DNA of 9,570 nt from JBOGFI01 sp050743365 (GTDB lineage: Bacteria; Actinomycetota; Acidimicrobiia; IMCC26256; JACDBD01), in NCBI GenBank assembly GCA_050743365.1, contig JBOGFI010000043.1, forward strand, positions 1-9,570, given 5' to 3'. Position 1 is the stretch's first letter; every line of letters begins with the position of its first letter. Under the pieces are notes generated by a model. It was not told where the DNA came from. It made no database searches and worked only from the letters and a program-made list of their open reading frames with translations. This document shows, in pieces, positions 1-5,166 of the stretch. Made by a program: the position numbers and the translations under genes.

Positions 1-725
1 GCGCCCGCGGGCCCGGCGTCGTCGCCGGTGACGTCGATGACGAGCACGGTGATGTTGTCCTCGCCGCCGGCGGCGTTGGCCGCCTCGACGAGCGTGTTCG
101 CCGCCCGCTGCGGGTCGGGCTCGCCCCGGAGGATGGCGGCGATCTCCTCGGCGCGGATCATGGTCGTGAGCCCGTCGGAGCACAGGAGCATGCGGTCGCC
201 CTCGTGGAGCTCCACGGGATAGAGGTCGACCTCCACGCCGGGTTCGATCCCGAGCGCCCGGGTGATGACCGAACGCCGCGGGTGCACCTCGGCCTGCTCG
301 GGGGTCAGCTCGCCCCGCCGCACCATCTCCTCGACGAGGCTGTGGTCCTCGGTCACCTGGGTGAGCTCGCCGTCACGGGCGAGGTAGGCGCGCGAGTCAC
401 CCACGTGCCCGAGCAGCAGGGTCCCACCGGCCGCCAGCGTGCCCGCGGTCATGGTGGTGCCCATGCCGCGGAGACGTTCGTCGCCCGCCGACCGCTCGAG
501 CACCGCCTCGTTGGCGCGGTCGATGGCGTCGCGGATCGGCTCGCCCGACGCCACCGCGGCGCGCAGCGCCTCCAGGGCGGTGGCGCTCGCGACCTCGCCC
601 GCCTGGTGACCGCCCATGCCGTCGGCCACCGCGAACAGCCCCATGCGGTCGTCGACGAGGTACCCGTCCTCGTTCCCCTCGCGAACCCGGCCAGGGTCGG
701 TCTTCTTGGCGGCGACCAGCCTCAT
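1..725 (-). CDS. pstP: PP2C-family Ser/Thr protein phosphatase (PstP-like), C-terminus cut by window edge
   Basis: The reading frame starts at ATG 725 and runs off the left edge after about 241 residues. It is a metal-dependent PP2C phosphatase that removes phosphate from Ser/Thr in proteins. Visible motifs in order: R-x-x-N-E-D (residues 15-20), ADGMGGH (34-40) with the metal-binding Asp, GMGTTMTAG, GHVGDSRAY, CSDGLTTM and GGEDNITVLVIDV near the end. Together they cover essentially the whole catalytic domain. Mycobacterial PstP continues with a membrane segment and an extracytoplasmic domain; whether this one does lies outside the window. A GGAG Shine-Dalgarno sits 7 bases before the ATG. 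It follows fhaB by 57 bases on the same strand, as in mycobacteria, where the phosphatase opposes PknA/PknB. Family assignment is firm; the pstP name rests on context. Confidence 0.93.
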   Translation of the reverse strand, partial: MRLVAAKKTDPGRVREGNEDGYLVDDRMGLFAVADGMGGHQAGEVASATALEALRAAVASGEPIRDAIDRANEAVLERSAGDERLRGMGTTMTAGTLAAGGTLLLGHVGDSRAYLARDGELTQVTEDHSLVEEMVRRGELTPEQAEVHPRRSVITRALGIEPGVEVDLYPVELHEGDRMLLCSDGLTTMIRAEEIAAILRGEPDPQRAANTLVEAANAAGGEDNITVLVIDVTGDDAGPAG

Positions 726-732
726 GGGGTCA

Positions 733-736
733 CTCC
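733..736 (-). promoter_or_regulatory. Shine-Dalgarno of the PP2C phosphatase gene
   Basis: GGAG on the minus strand, seven bases before ATG 725. It supports that start, which gives the usual short N-terminus of PP2C enzymes. The spacer 726-782 otherwise holds only GC-rich sequence with no clear promoter. Confidence 0.6.
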
Positions 737-782
737 GCTCGCCGTGCCGGCGGCCCGGCGCCCCCGGCTCGCTCCGTGGGCC

Positions 783-1259
783 TCACCGCACGACCTCGGC
801 CACCGTCTGGCCGAACTGCACCTGGTCGCCCCGGCGGAGCCGGGTTGCGTGGCTGACGCGCTTGCCGTTGACGAAGGTGCCGTTGGTAGAGCCGAGGTCC
901 TCGACGAAGCTCTCGCGGTTCCGCTGGAAGAGCCGGGCGTGGAGCGTGGAGACATAGGTGTCGTCGGCGAGGACGATCCCGCAGCCACCGCCCCGGCCGA
1001 CCGTGACCTCCTCGGGGATGGGCAGCACCTCGCCCTTGCGCGAGGAGGGCTCGAGGATCCGCAGTCGGAGCGCGCCCCGCGCCTCGATGCGCTTTTCGCG
1101 ACGCGGCCGCGGCGGCGGCGCCGCGCTGGGCGCGCCCGCGACCTCGGCGGCCGGCGGGTTGCGCAGCTCGAGCACGACGACCCGCACGACCCGGGCCAGG
1201 AAGAGGTACAGGAGAGCGAGGAAGCAGAACTTGAGGACGGTGAGGACGGCTTCCGACAC
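783..1259 (-). CDS. fhaB: FhaB/FipA-like membrane-anchored FHA-domain protein
   Basis: A 158-residue protein starting at GTG 1259. Residues 4-30 form one hydrophobic segment followed by basic residues, consistent with a single membrane anchor and a cytoplasmic C-terminus. A Pro/Ala/Arg-rich linker (35-62) leads to an FHA domain (about 64-158) with the phosphothreonine-binding signature: G88-R89, S104, H107, the LGSTNGT stretch ending at T128, and N131-G132. Size, anchor-linker-FHA order and position between fhaA and pstP match mycobacterial FhaB (FipA), which binds kinase-phosphorylated partners in cell-wall growth and division. The start lies 9 bases after the fhaA stop. No good Shine-Dalgarno is seen (GGAG is only 2 bases before GTG), so translation may depend on coupling to fhaA. 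Confidence 0.9.
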   Translation of the reverse strand: MSEAVLTVLKFCFLALLYLFLARVVRVVVLELRNPPAAEVAGAPSAAPPPRPRREKRIEARGALRLRILEPSSRKGEVLPIPEEVTVGRGGGCGIVLADDTYVSTLHARLFQRNRESFVEDLGSTNGTFVNGKRVSHATRLRRGDQVQFGQTVAEVVR

Positions 1260-1268
1260 GGCTCCGGC

Positions 1269-1925
1269 CTACGACGCCTCGAAGCGGATGGTGGAGGAGC
1301 CGATGACGATTCGGTCGCCGTCGGCCAAGGCGTGCTCGCGCACGGCGACACCGTTGACGGTCGTGCCGTTCATCGAGCCGAGGTCGGCGATCGTGAACCC
1401 GTCGCCGGAAGGGCGGACCTCGGCGTGGTGGCGTGACGCTCGGGCATCGTTCAGGGTGACGGCACAGTCGGGCAGCCGGCCGATCACCGCCGGCTCGTCG
1501 CCGAGCGCGAGCCGCCGCCCGTCGGGCAGCACGAGCGAGCCGACCCGGCCGCCCGTCCCCTCGGCGATCTCGGCGACCACGTCGACGTCGCCGGTGCCGA
1601 GCGCCTCGTCGGCGGCCAGGGCCACGCTCACCGGCCCGAGGAAGCTGTAGCCCTCCTCCTTGGCGTGGGCGCGGGTCGCCTCGGCGAGGTCGCGGGCGAG
1701 CTTGTCGGCGTACGACTTGAACTGCTCGAGGTCGGACGGAGCGAGGTACACGACGATGTCGTTGGGCACGACCGCCCGGCCGCTGACGCCGAGTGTCCGC
1801 CCCGCGTCGACGGCCCGGACGATCTTCCGGCCGATCTCGACGGGCTCGACGCCGCTGCGGAACGCCTTGGCGAAGGTTCCCTCGACCAGTCGCTCCAGGC
1901 GGCGCTCGAAGCCCTTGAGTCCCAC
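1269..1925 (-). CDS. fhaA: FhaA-like protein: DUF3662 (FhaA_N) plus FHA domain, compact form
   Basis: A 218-residue protein starting at GTG 1925. Residues 1 to about 115 resemble the FhaA N-terminal domain (DUF3662), opening with a helix rich in Arg/Glu (FERRLERLVEG) as in actinobacterial FhaA. The C-terminal ~80 residues are an FHA domain with IGR, SRHHAE, LGSMNGT and VNG motifs; the usual Thr of S-T-N-G is Met here. M. tuberculosis FhaA is about 527 residues because of a long disordered linker. Here the two domains are joined by only about 25-30 residues. Mycobacterial FhaA binds phosphorylated PknB and the MviN/MurJ pseudokinase region, linking kinase signalling to peptidoglycan synthesis; that role is inferred. 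It is first in the fhaA-fhaB-phosphatase run and diverges from tRNA-Leu. There is no Shine-Dalgarno, and a possible -10 lies 7 bases upstream. Confidence 0.9.
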   Translation of the reverse strand: MGLKGFERRLERLVEGTFAKAFRSGVEPVEIGRKIVRAVDAGRTLGVSGRAVVPNDIVVYLAPSDLEQFKSYADKLARDLAEATRAHAKEEGYSFLGPVSVALAADEALGTGDVDVVAEIAEGTGGRVGSLVLPDGRRLALGDEPAVIGRLPDCAVTLNDARASRHHAEVRPSGDGFTIADLGSMNGTTVNGVAVREHALADGDRIVIGSSTIRFEAS

Positions 1926-1932
1926 GGCCGGG

Positions 1933-1938
1933 AGTTTA
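1933..1938 (-). promoter_or_regulatory. Candidate -10 box for fhaA (leaderless transcript)
   Basis: TAAACT on the minus strand fits the actinobacterial TANNNT -10 consensus and ends 7 bases before GTG 1925. Transcription would then begin at or next to the GTG, giving a leaderless mRNA. The absence of a Shine-Dalgarno in front of this GTG agrees with that. No convincing -35 is seen, which is common for such promoters. This is a sequence match only. Confidence 0.4.
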
Positions 1939-1991
1939 CCGGCGCGCTCTTCGGATCATTCGGGCCCGGCGGAGATTCGACAACCCGCTGG

Positions 1992-1997
1992 TACGCT
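1992..1997 (+). promoter_or_regulatory. Weak candidate -10 box for tRNA-Leu
   Basis: TACGCT fits TANNNT and lies 13 bases before the mature tRNA 5' end, leaving room for a short leader. A TTGACA-like TCGACA lies at 1977-1982 but only 9 bases upstream, too close to act as its -35. The element may therefore be coincidental. Confidence 0.22.
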
Positions 1998-2010
1998 GCA
2001 TCAGCCGCTC

Positions 2011-2094
2011 GGGCGAGTGGCGGAATTGGCAGACGCGCAGGCTTCAGGTGCCTGTGTCCGCAAGGACGTGGGGGTTCAAGTCCCCCCTCGCCCA
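2011..2094 (+). tRNA. leuT: tRNA-Leu (anticodon CAG)
   Basis: A complete class II tRNA folds by hand. The acceptor stem is GGGCGAG (2011-2017) with CTCGCCC (2087-2093), followed by discriminator A at 2094. The anticodon stem CAGGC/GCCTG (2038-2042, 2050-2054) closes the loop TTCAGGT, with anticodon CAG at 2045-2047. A long variable arm (TGTCC, GCAA loop, GGACG) and the T-arm GGGGG-TTCAAGT-CCCCC (2070-2086) complete it. It reads CUG, a very common Leu codon at this GC content. The 3' CCA is not encoded; A2094 is followed by CTT. No terminator is evident in the 71-base spacer before the converging transporter gene. In M. tuberculosis leuT (CAG) also diverges from fhaA. Confidence 0.98.
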
Positions 2095-2165
2095 CTTCCC
2101 TTGCTTGCTACGGCCGCAGCGCGTGCTCGGAGTCGCTCGATCCGCTCGCAGGTCGGCTGTGACCC

Positions 2166-3650
2166 TCATGCCGCCTCCGATCGCACGCAGGGGTCGTGGC
2201 ACGACTGGTTGAAGCTGGCCTGGGTGGTGGGGCGATGTGCGACCGCGCGCCGGATCGTGATCGCGGCCACGGCCCCACCCAGCACGGCGAGCCCGGCGGA
2301 GACGACGAGCGCGCGTCCGACGCCGGTGGTGAACTCCGCCGCGGTGGCATCGCCGGTGAGGCCGACTGCGACGGGGAGCACCGCAACCGACAGCAGCGCT
2401 GCGACCCGTGCCACCGCGTTGTTGACGCCCGAGCCGACACCCATGTGCCGGTCCTCCACCGCGGCGAGCACCGCCGCGGTGAGGGGAGCGACGGTCAGCG
2501 CGAGCCCCAGGCCGAGCACGGCCACGCCCGGGAGTACCCCGGCGAGGTACGAGTCGCCGGGCCCGATGCGGCTCAGCAGGAGCAGCGCGGCCGCCACCAC
2601 GAGGGGCCCGACCGTCATCGGGAGACGGGGCCCGATCCGCTGCGCGAGCCGTCCTGCCCGCGCCGAGAGGAGGAGCATCAGCACCGTGATCGGCAGGAGC
2701 GCCGAGCCGACCTCGATGGCCGAGTAGCCCAGCACCGTCTGGAGCTCGAGCACGAGGAGGAAGGTGGCGGTGCCGAGGCCGGCATAGACGGCGAAGGTGG
2801 TGAGGTTCGCCCCCGTGAACTGCCGCGAGCGGAAGATCTCGAGCGGGACCAGGGGGTTGCGCTCCGCCAGCTCGACGAACGGGAAGGCGACCAGCCCCAG
2901 CGTCCCCACGGCAGCGGCGGTGAGCACCGCGGGCGACCAGCCGTTGCTCGGCCCCTCGATGAGGGCGAAGACCACTCCGGCGAAGCCGATGGTGACGGCG
3001 ATCGCCCCGCGGAAGTCGGGGCGGCGGCCGGCCTCGGGATCACTGCTCTCGGGCACGTGGCGGACGGCGACCCAGACCGCCACTGCTGCCAGCGGGAGGT
3101 TGATGAGGAACACCAGCCGCCACGACACGGCGTCGACGAGCCAGCCGCCGAGGAACGGCCCGATCGCGGTCGAGACACCGGTCAGGCCCGACCACGCGCC
3201 GATCGCCGCGCCCCGGTCGTCGGTGGCGAAGCTCGCCGAGATCAGGGCGAGGCTGCCGGGAACGAGGAGCGCGCCGCCGACACCCTGGAGCGCGCGCGCG
3301 GCGATGAGCGTCCCGATGTTGGGCGCCACGCCGCACAACAGCGAGGCGACGGTGAACGCCACGAGCCCGATGACGAACACCCTCTTGCGGCCGTACTCGT
3401 CACCCAGCGCGCCGCCGAGCAGCAGGAGGGCGCTCAGCGTGAGCAGGTAGCCGTCGAGCGTCCACTGGAGGCCGGAGAGGCCGCCCCCCAGATCGCGCCG
3501 GATCGCCGGCAGCGCCACGTTCACGACCGTGGAGTCGAGGAACGCGATGCCCGACCCGAGGATGGCCGCGACGATGATCCAGCGTCCGGCGGCGCTGCCG
3601 AAGCGGACGGTTCCGGCGACCGCCCCGTCGCCGATCGCCGGCGGCCTCAC
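2166..3650 (-). CDS. MFS drug/proton antiporter, DHA2 (EmrB/QacA, 14-TM) family
   Basis: A 494-residue integral membrane protein starting at GTG 3650. It has DHA2 landmarks: LDSTVVNVALPAI in TM1 (38-50), the motif-A-like GGALGDEYGRKR after TM2 (79-90), and LQGVGGALLVPGSLAL in TM4 (motif C, 121 onward). Multiple hydrophobic helices follow, and the length is as expected for 14 TM segments. Such proteins export drugs or metabolites with proton exchange; the substrate cannot be predicted. The GTG overlaps the msrB stop as GTGA, so the two are probably translationally coupled. The frame stays open to 4016 inside msrB, but that extension is Arg/Pro-rich antisense-like sequence and is not used. There is no strong Shine-Dalgarno before the GTG. 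The gene ends head-to-head with the tRNA. Confidence 0.92.
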   Translation of the reverse strand: MRPPAIGDGAVAGTVRFGSAAGRWIIVAAILGSGIAFLDSTVVNVALPAIRRDLGGGLSGLQWTLDGYLLTLSALLLLGGALGDEYGRKRVFVIGLVAFTVASLLCGVAPNIGTLIAARALQGVGGALLVPGSLALISASFATDDRGAAIGAWSGLTGVSTAIGPFLGGWLVDAVSWRLVFLINLPLAAVAVWVAVRHVPESSDPEAGRRPDFRGAIAVTIGFAGVVFALIEGPSNGWSPAVLTAAAVGTLGLVAFPFVELAERNPLVPLEIFRSRQFTGANLTTFAVYAGLGTATFLLVLELQTVLGYSAIEVGSALLPITVLMLLLSARAGRLAQRIGPRLPMTVGPLVVAAALLLLSRIGPGDSYLAGVLPGVAVLGLGLALTVAPLTAAVLAAVEDRHMGVGSGVNNAVARVAALLSVAVLPVAVGLTGDATAAEFTTGVGRALVVSAGLAVLGGAVAAITIRRAVAHRPTTQASFNQSCHDPCVRSEAA

Positions 3651-4048
3651 GACGTGGAATGGTCCAGATCGAGCGAGCAGGAGTTGATGCAGTAGCGCTG
3701 CCCGGTCGGGCCGGGCCCGTCGGGGAACACATGGCCGAGGTGGCCACCGCAGCGGCGGCACACGACCTCGGTGCGGACCATCCCGTGGCTGCGGTCCTCC
3801 CGCAGCTCGACCGCCTCGGCGACCGCGGGCTCGGTGAAGCTCGGCCACCCGGTACCAGACTCGAACTTCGTGCCCGAGCTGAACAGCGCGGCGCCGCACG
3901 CGGCGCACCGGTACATCCCGTCGTCGTGGGAGTCCCAGTACTTCCCGGTGAAGGCGGGCTCGGTGCCCGCCTCGCGCAGCACGTGGTACTGCTCGGGGCT
4001 CAGCTCGGCCCGCCACTCCTCGTCGGTCTTCGTCATCGGTTCGCTCAT
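3647..4048 (-). CDS. msrB: Peptide methionine-R-sulfoxide reductase MsrB
   Basis: A 133-residue cytoplasmic enzyme that reduces methionine-R-sulfoxide in proteins, normally recharged by thioredoxin. Zinc-site cysteines are C48/C51 (CAAC) and C97/C100 (CRRC). The catalytic cysteine is C120 in RYCINS, with GTGWPSF (65-71) and GGHLGHVFPDGP also conserved. The Cys often found in the G-C-G-W-P-S-F loop, which resolves the sulfenic acid, is Thr66 here. C124, four residues after the catalytic one, is the only other free Cys. The ATG at 4048 is preceded 5 bases upstream by GGAGGG. The stop overlaps the GTG of the MFS gene. It follows ridA across a 136-base spacer with a hairpin, so it may have its own promoter. 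Confidence 0.97.
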   Translation of the reverse strand: MSEPMTKTDEEWRAELSPEQYHVLREAGTEPAFTGKYWDSHDDGMYRCAACGAALFSSGTKFESGTGWPSFTEPAVAEAVELREDRSHGMVRTEVVCRRCGGHLGHVFPDGPGPTGQRYCINSCSLDLDHSTS

Positions 4049-4053
4049 CGCAT

Positions 4054-4059
4054 CCCTCC
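4054..4059 (-). promoter_or_regulatory. Shine-Dalgarno of msrB
   Basis: GGAGGG on the minus strand, 5 bases before ATG 4048. It fixes that start over the in-frame ATG four codons later. Confidence 0.7.
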
Positions 4060-4139
4060 GTCGACGTGGATCCGTCGTCTGGGCGCCCGCTTTCCCGCTC
4101 TCGGCCCTGCGGGCCGGGCCGCTCGGGCCCCGGCTCGCT

Positions 4140-4162
4140 GCGGCGCAGGGTACCTGCGCCGC
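4140..4162 (-). terminator. Hairpin between ridA and msrB, possible intrinsic terminator
   Basis: A 10-bp perfect GC-rich stem (GCGGCGCAGG / CCTGCGCCGC) closes a 3-base loop (TAC in the minus-strand RNA), starting 22 bases after the ridA stop codon. No U-run follows, so it is not a classical rho-independent terminator. U-poor hairpin terminators are reported for actinobacteria. It could equally stabilise the 3' end of the ridA message. A second, shorter hairpin (CGGCCC-GCA-GGGCCG, 4102-4116) lies downstream of it in the same spacer. Confidence 0.45.
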
Positions 4163-4184
4163 GGGCGCTCGCCTCAGGTACCCG

Positions 4185-4571
4185 TTACACGGGAAGGTAC
4201 GCCCACACCTCGATCTCGACGCTGGCTCCGGCCGGCAACGCCGCGACCTGCACCGTCGATCGGGCCGGGCGGTGGTCGCCGAGCGTCTCGGCGTACACCT
4301 CGTTCACGGTGGCGAAGTCACCCATGTCGGTCACGAAGATCGTGGCCTTGGCCACATCACGCGGGGTCGCGCCGCAGTCGCCGAGCACCGCCACGATGTT
4401 GGCCATCGCCTGGCGCGCCTCCGCCTCCACGCCTCCGCCGGCCAGCCCTCCGGTGGCGGTGTCGAAGCCCACCTGGCCTGCCAGCACGATCCAGTCCCCG
4501 GCTCGCACCGCCGGGGAGTACGGCCCCGCGACAGGCGGGGCGCTCGGCGTGTCGAGCGGCTCGGCGGGCAC
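4185..4571 (-). CDS. RidA/YjgF/Rid-family enamine/imine deaminase
   Basis: A 128-residue protein, the usual Rid size. RidA hydrolyses reactive enamine/imine intermediates such as 2-aminoacrylate, protecting PLP enzymes; it works as a trimer in the cytoplasm. Conserved features are GPYSPAVRAGDWIVLAGQVG near the N-terminus, RPARSTVQVAALP with the substrate-carboxylate Arg (R104, equal to E. coli R105) and E119 (equal to E120) in VEIE. These residues suggest an active deaminase, not one of the Rid subgroups that lack the Arg. The start is GTG 4571; no ATG is available early in the frame. It lies 10 bases after the phosphatase stop, so it is likely co-transcribed with the sugar-phosphate genes. 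The nearest GGAG is 13 bases upstream, somewhat far. Confidence 0.92.
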   Translation of the reverse strand: MPAEPLDTPSAPPVAGPYSPAVRAGDWIVLAGQVGFDTATGGLAGGGVEAEARQAMANIVAVLGDCGATPRDVAKATIFVTDMGDFATVNEVYAETLGDHRPARSTVQVAALPAGASVEIEVWAYLPV

Positions 4572-4581
4572 GACCGACTTG

Positions 4582-5166
4582 CTACTCCACCGAGGGGCCG
4601 AGGTTCCAGAGCCGGATGACCCTCGTCTCGCGCTCGTGGCCGAGGATGCTGAGGGTGGCGGTGGACAGCGCGAACAGCCGCCCGTTCTCGGGCGTCAGCC
4701 CGAGCCAGCGGGCCGTGAGCACCCGCAGGACGTGGCCGTGGGCGAAGAGGGCCACGTCGCCGCCGGCCCCGGCGGCCTCGGCGATCACCCGGTCGGCACG
4801 CGCCCCGACCTGCGCCGCGGTCTCGCCGCCGGGCACGCCGTCGTCCCACACCGTCCAGCCGGGCCGCTCCTTGCGAATGTCGGCGGTCTTCTCGCCCTCG
4901 AAATCGCCGTAGTCCCACTCGAGGAGATCGTCGGTCACCTCGGCGACGTCGCCGTAGCCGGCCCGGCCGCAGGTCTCGAAGGCGCGCGTCTTGGGGCTCG
5001 ACAGGACGCGTGCGAACTGCCTGCCCCCGAGCCTGCGCCCCAGCTCCTCGGCCTGCGCCTCGCCCTCCCGGGTGAGGGGCACGTCGGTGCGGCCCGTGTG
5101 CTGCCCGGAGAGCGACCACTCGGTCTCGCCGTGCCGAACGAGCCAGACCTCGAAGCCGGCGCTCAA
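4582..5166 (-). CDS. Histidine phosphatase superfamily (phosphoglycerate-mutase-like) phosphatase, Rv3214/Shb17-like
   Basis: From TTG 5166 this is a 194-residue enzyme. Catalytic features are LVRHGE (nucleophile H12, with R11), R61 in SPKTRAFET, E83 in LLEWDYGDFEG and H143 in FAHGH. The stretches GQHTGRTDVPLT, EWDYGDFEG and WDDGVPGGET resemble M. tuberculosis Rv3214, an acid phosphatase, and the yeast sedoheptulose-1,7-bisphosphatase Shb17, from memory of those sequences. It lacks the length of a true 2,3-BPG-dependent phosphoglycerate mutase. An upstream GTG at 5229 would add 21 Arg/Gly/Ala residues overlapping zwf. The TTG that forms TTGA with the zwf stop puts the first strand right at the N-terminus, as usual in the family. 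Its place after zwf suggests a phosphosugar substrate, but this is inference. Confidence 0.88.
   Translation of the reverse strand: MSAGFEVWLVRHGETEWSLSGQHTGRTDVPLTREGEAQAEELGRRLGGRQFARVLSSPKTRAFETCGRAGYGDVAEVTDDLLEWDYGDFEGEKTADIRKERPGWTVWDDGVPGGETAAQVGARADRVIAEAAGAGGDVALFAHGHVLRVLTARWLGLTPENGRLFALSTATLSILGHERETRVIRLWNLGPSVE

Noticed and set aside
204..1436. Long plus-strand open frame (410 codons) across the phosphatase and FHA genes
   Set aside because: It is an antisense frame in GC-rich DNA. The opposite strand encodes clear PP2C and FHA motifs, and the plus-strand product is a His/Gly/Arg-rich sequence with no domain.
1977..1997. TCGACA (1977-1982) plus TACGCT (1992-1997) as a complete tRNA promoter
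   Set aside because: The spacing is only 9 bases, far from the 16-18 needed for a -35/-10 pair. At most the -10 stands alone.
1628..2095. Minus-strand frame starting MGEGGLEPPRPCGHRH over the tRNA
   Set aside because: This is the well-known spurious translation antisense to tRNA-Leu; the rest is a shadow of fhaA. The plus-strand frames reading GGIGRRAG and RVAELADAQASG are likewise tRNA translations.
2166..4016. A 616-residue MFS protein fused to an N-terminal extension
   Set aside because: The extra ~120 residues are an Arg/Pro-rich out-of-frame reading of msrB. GTG 3650 overlapping the msrB stop gives a normal DHA2 length.
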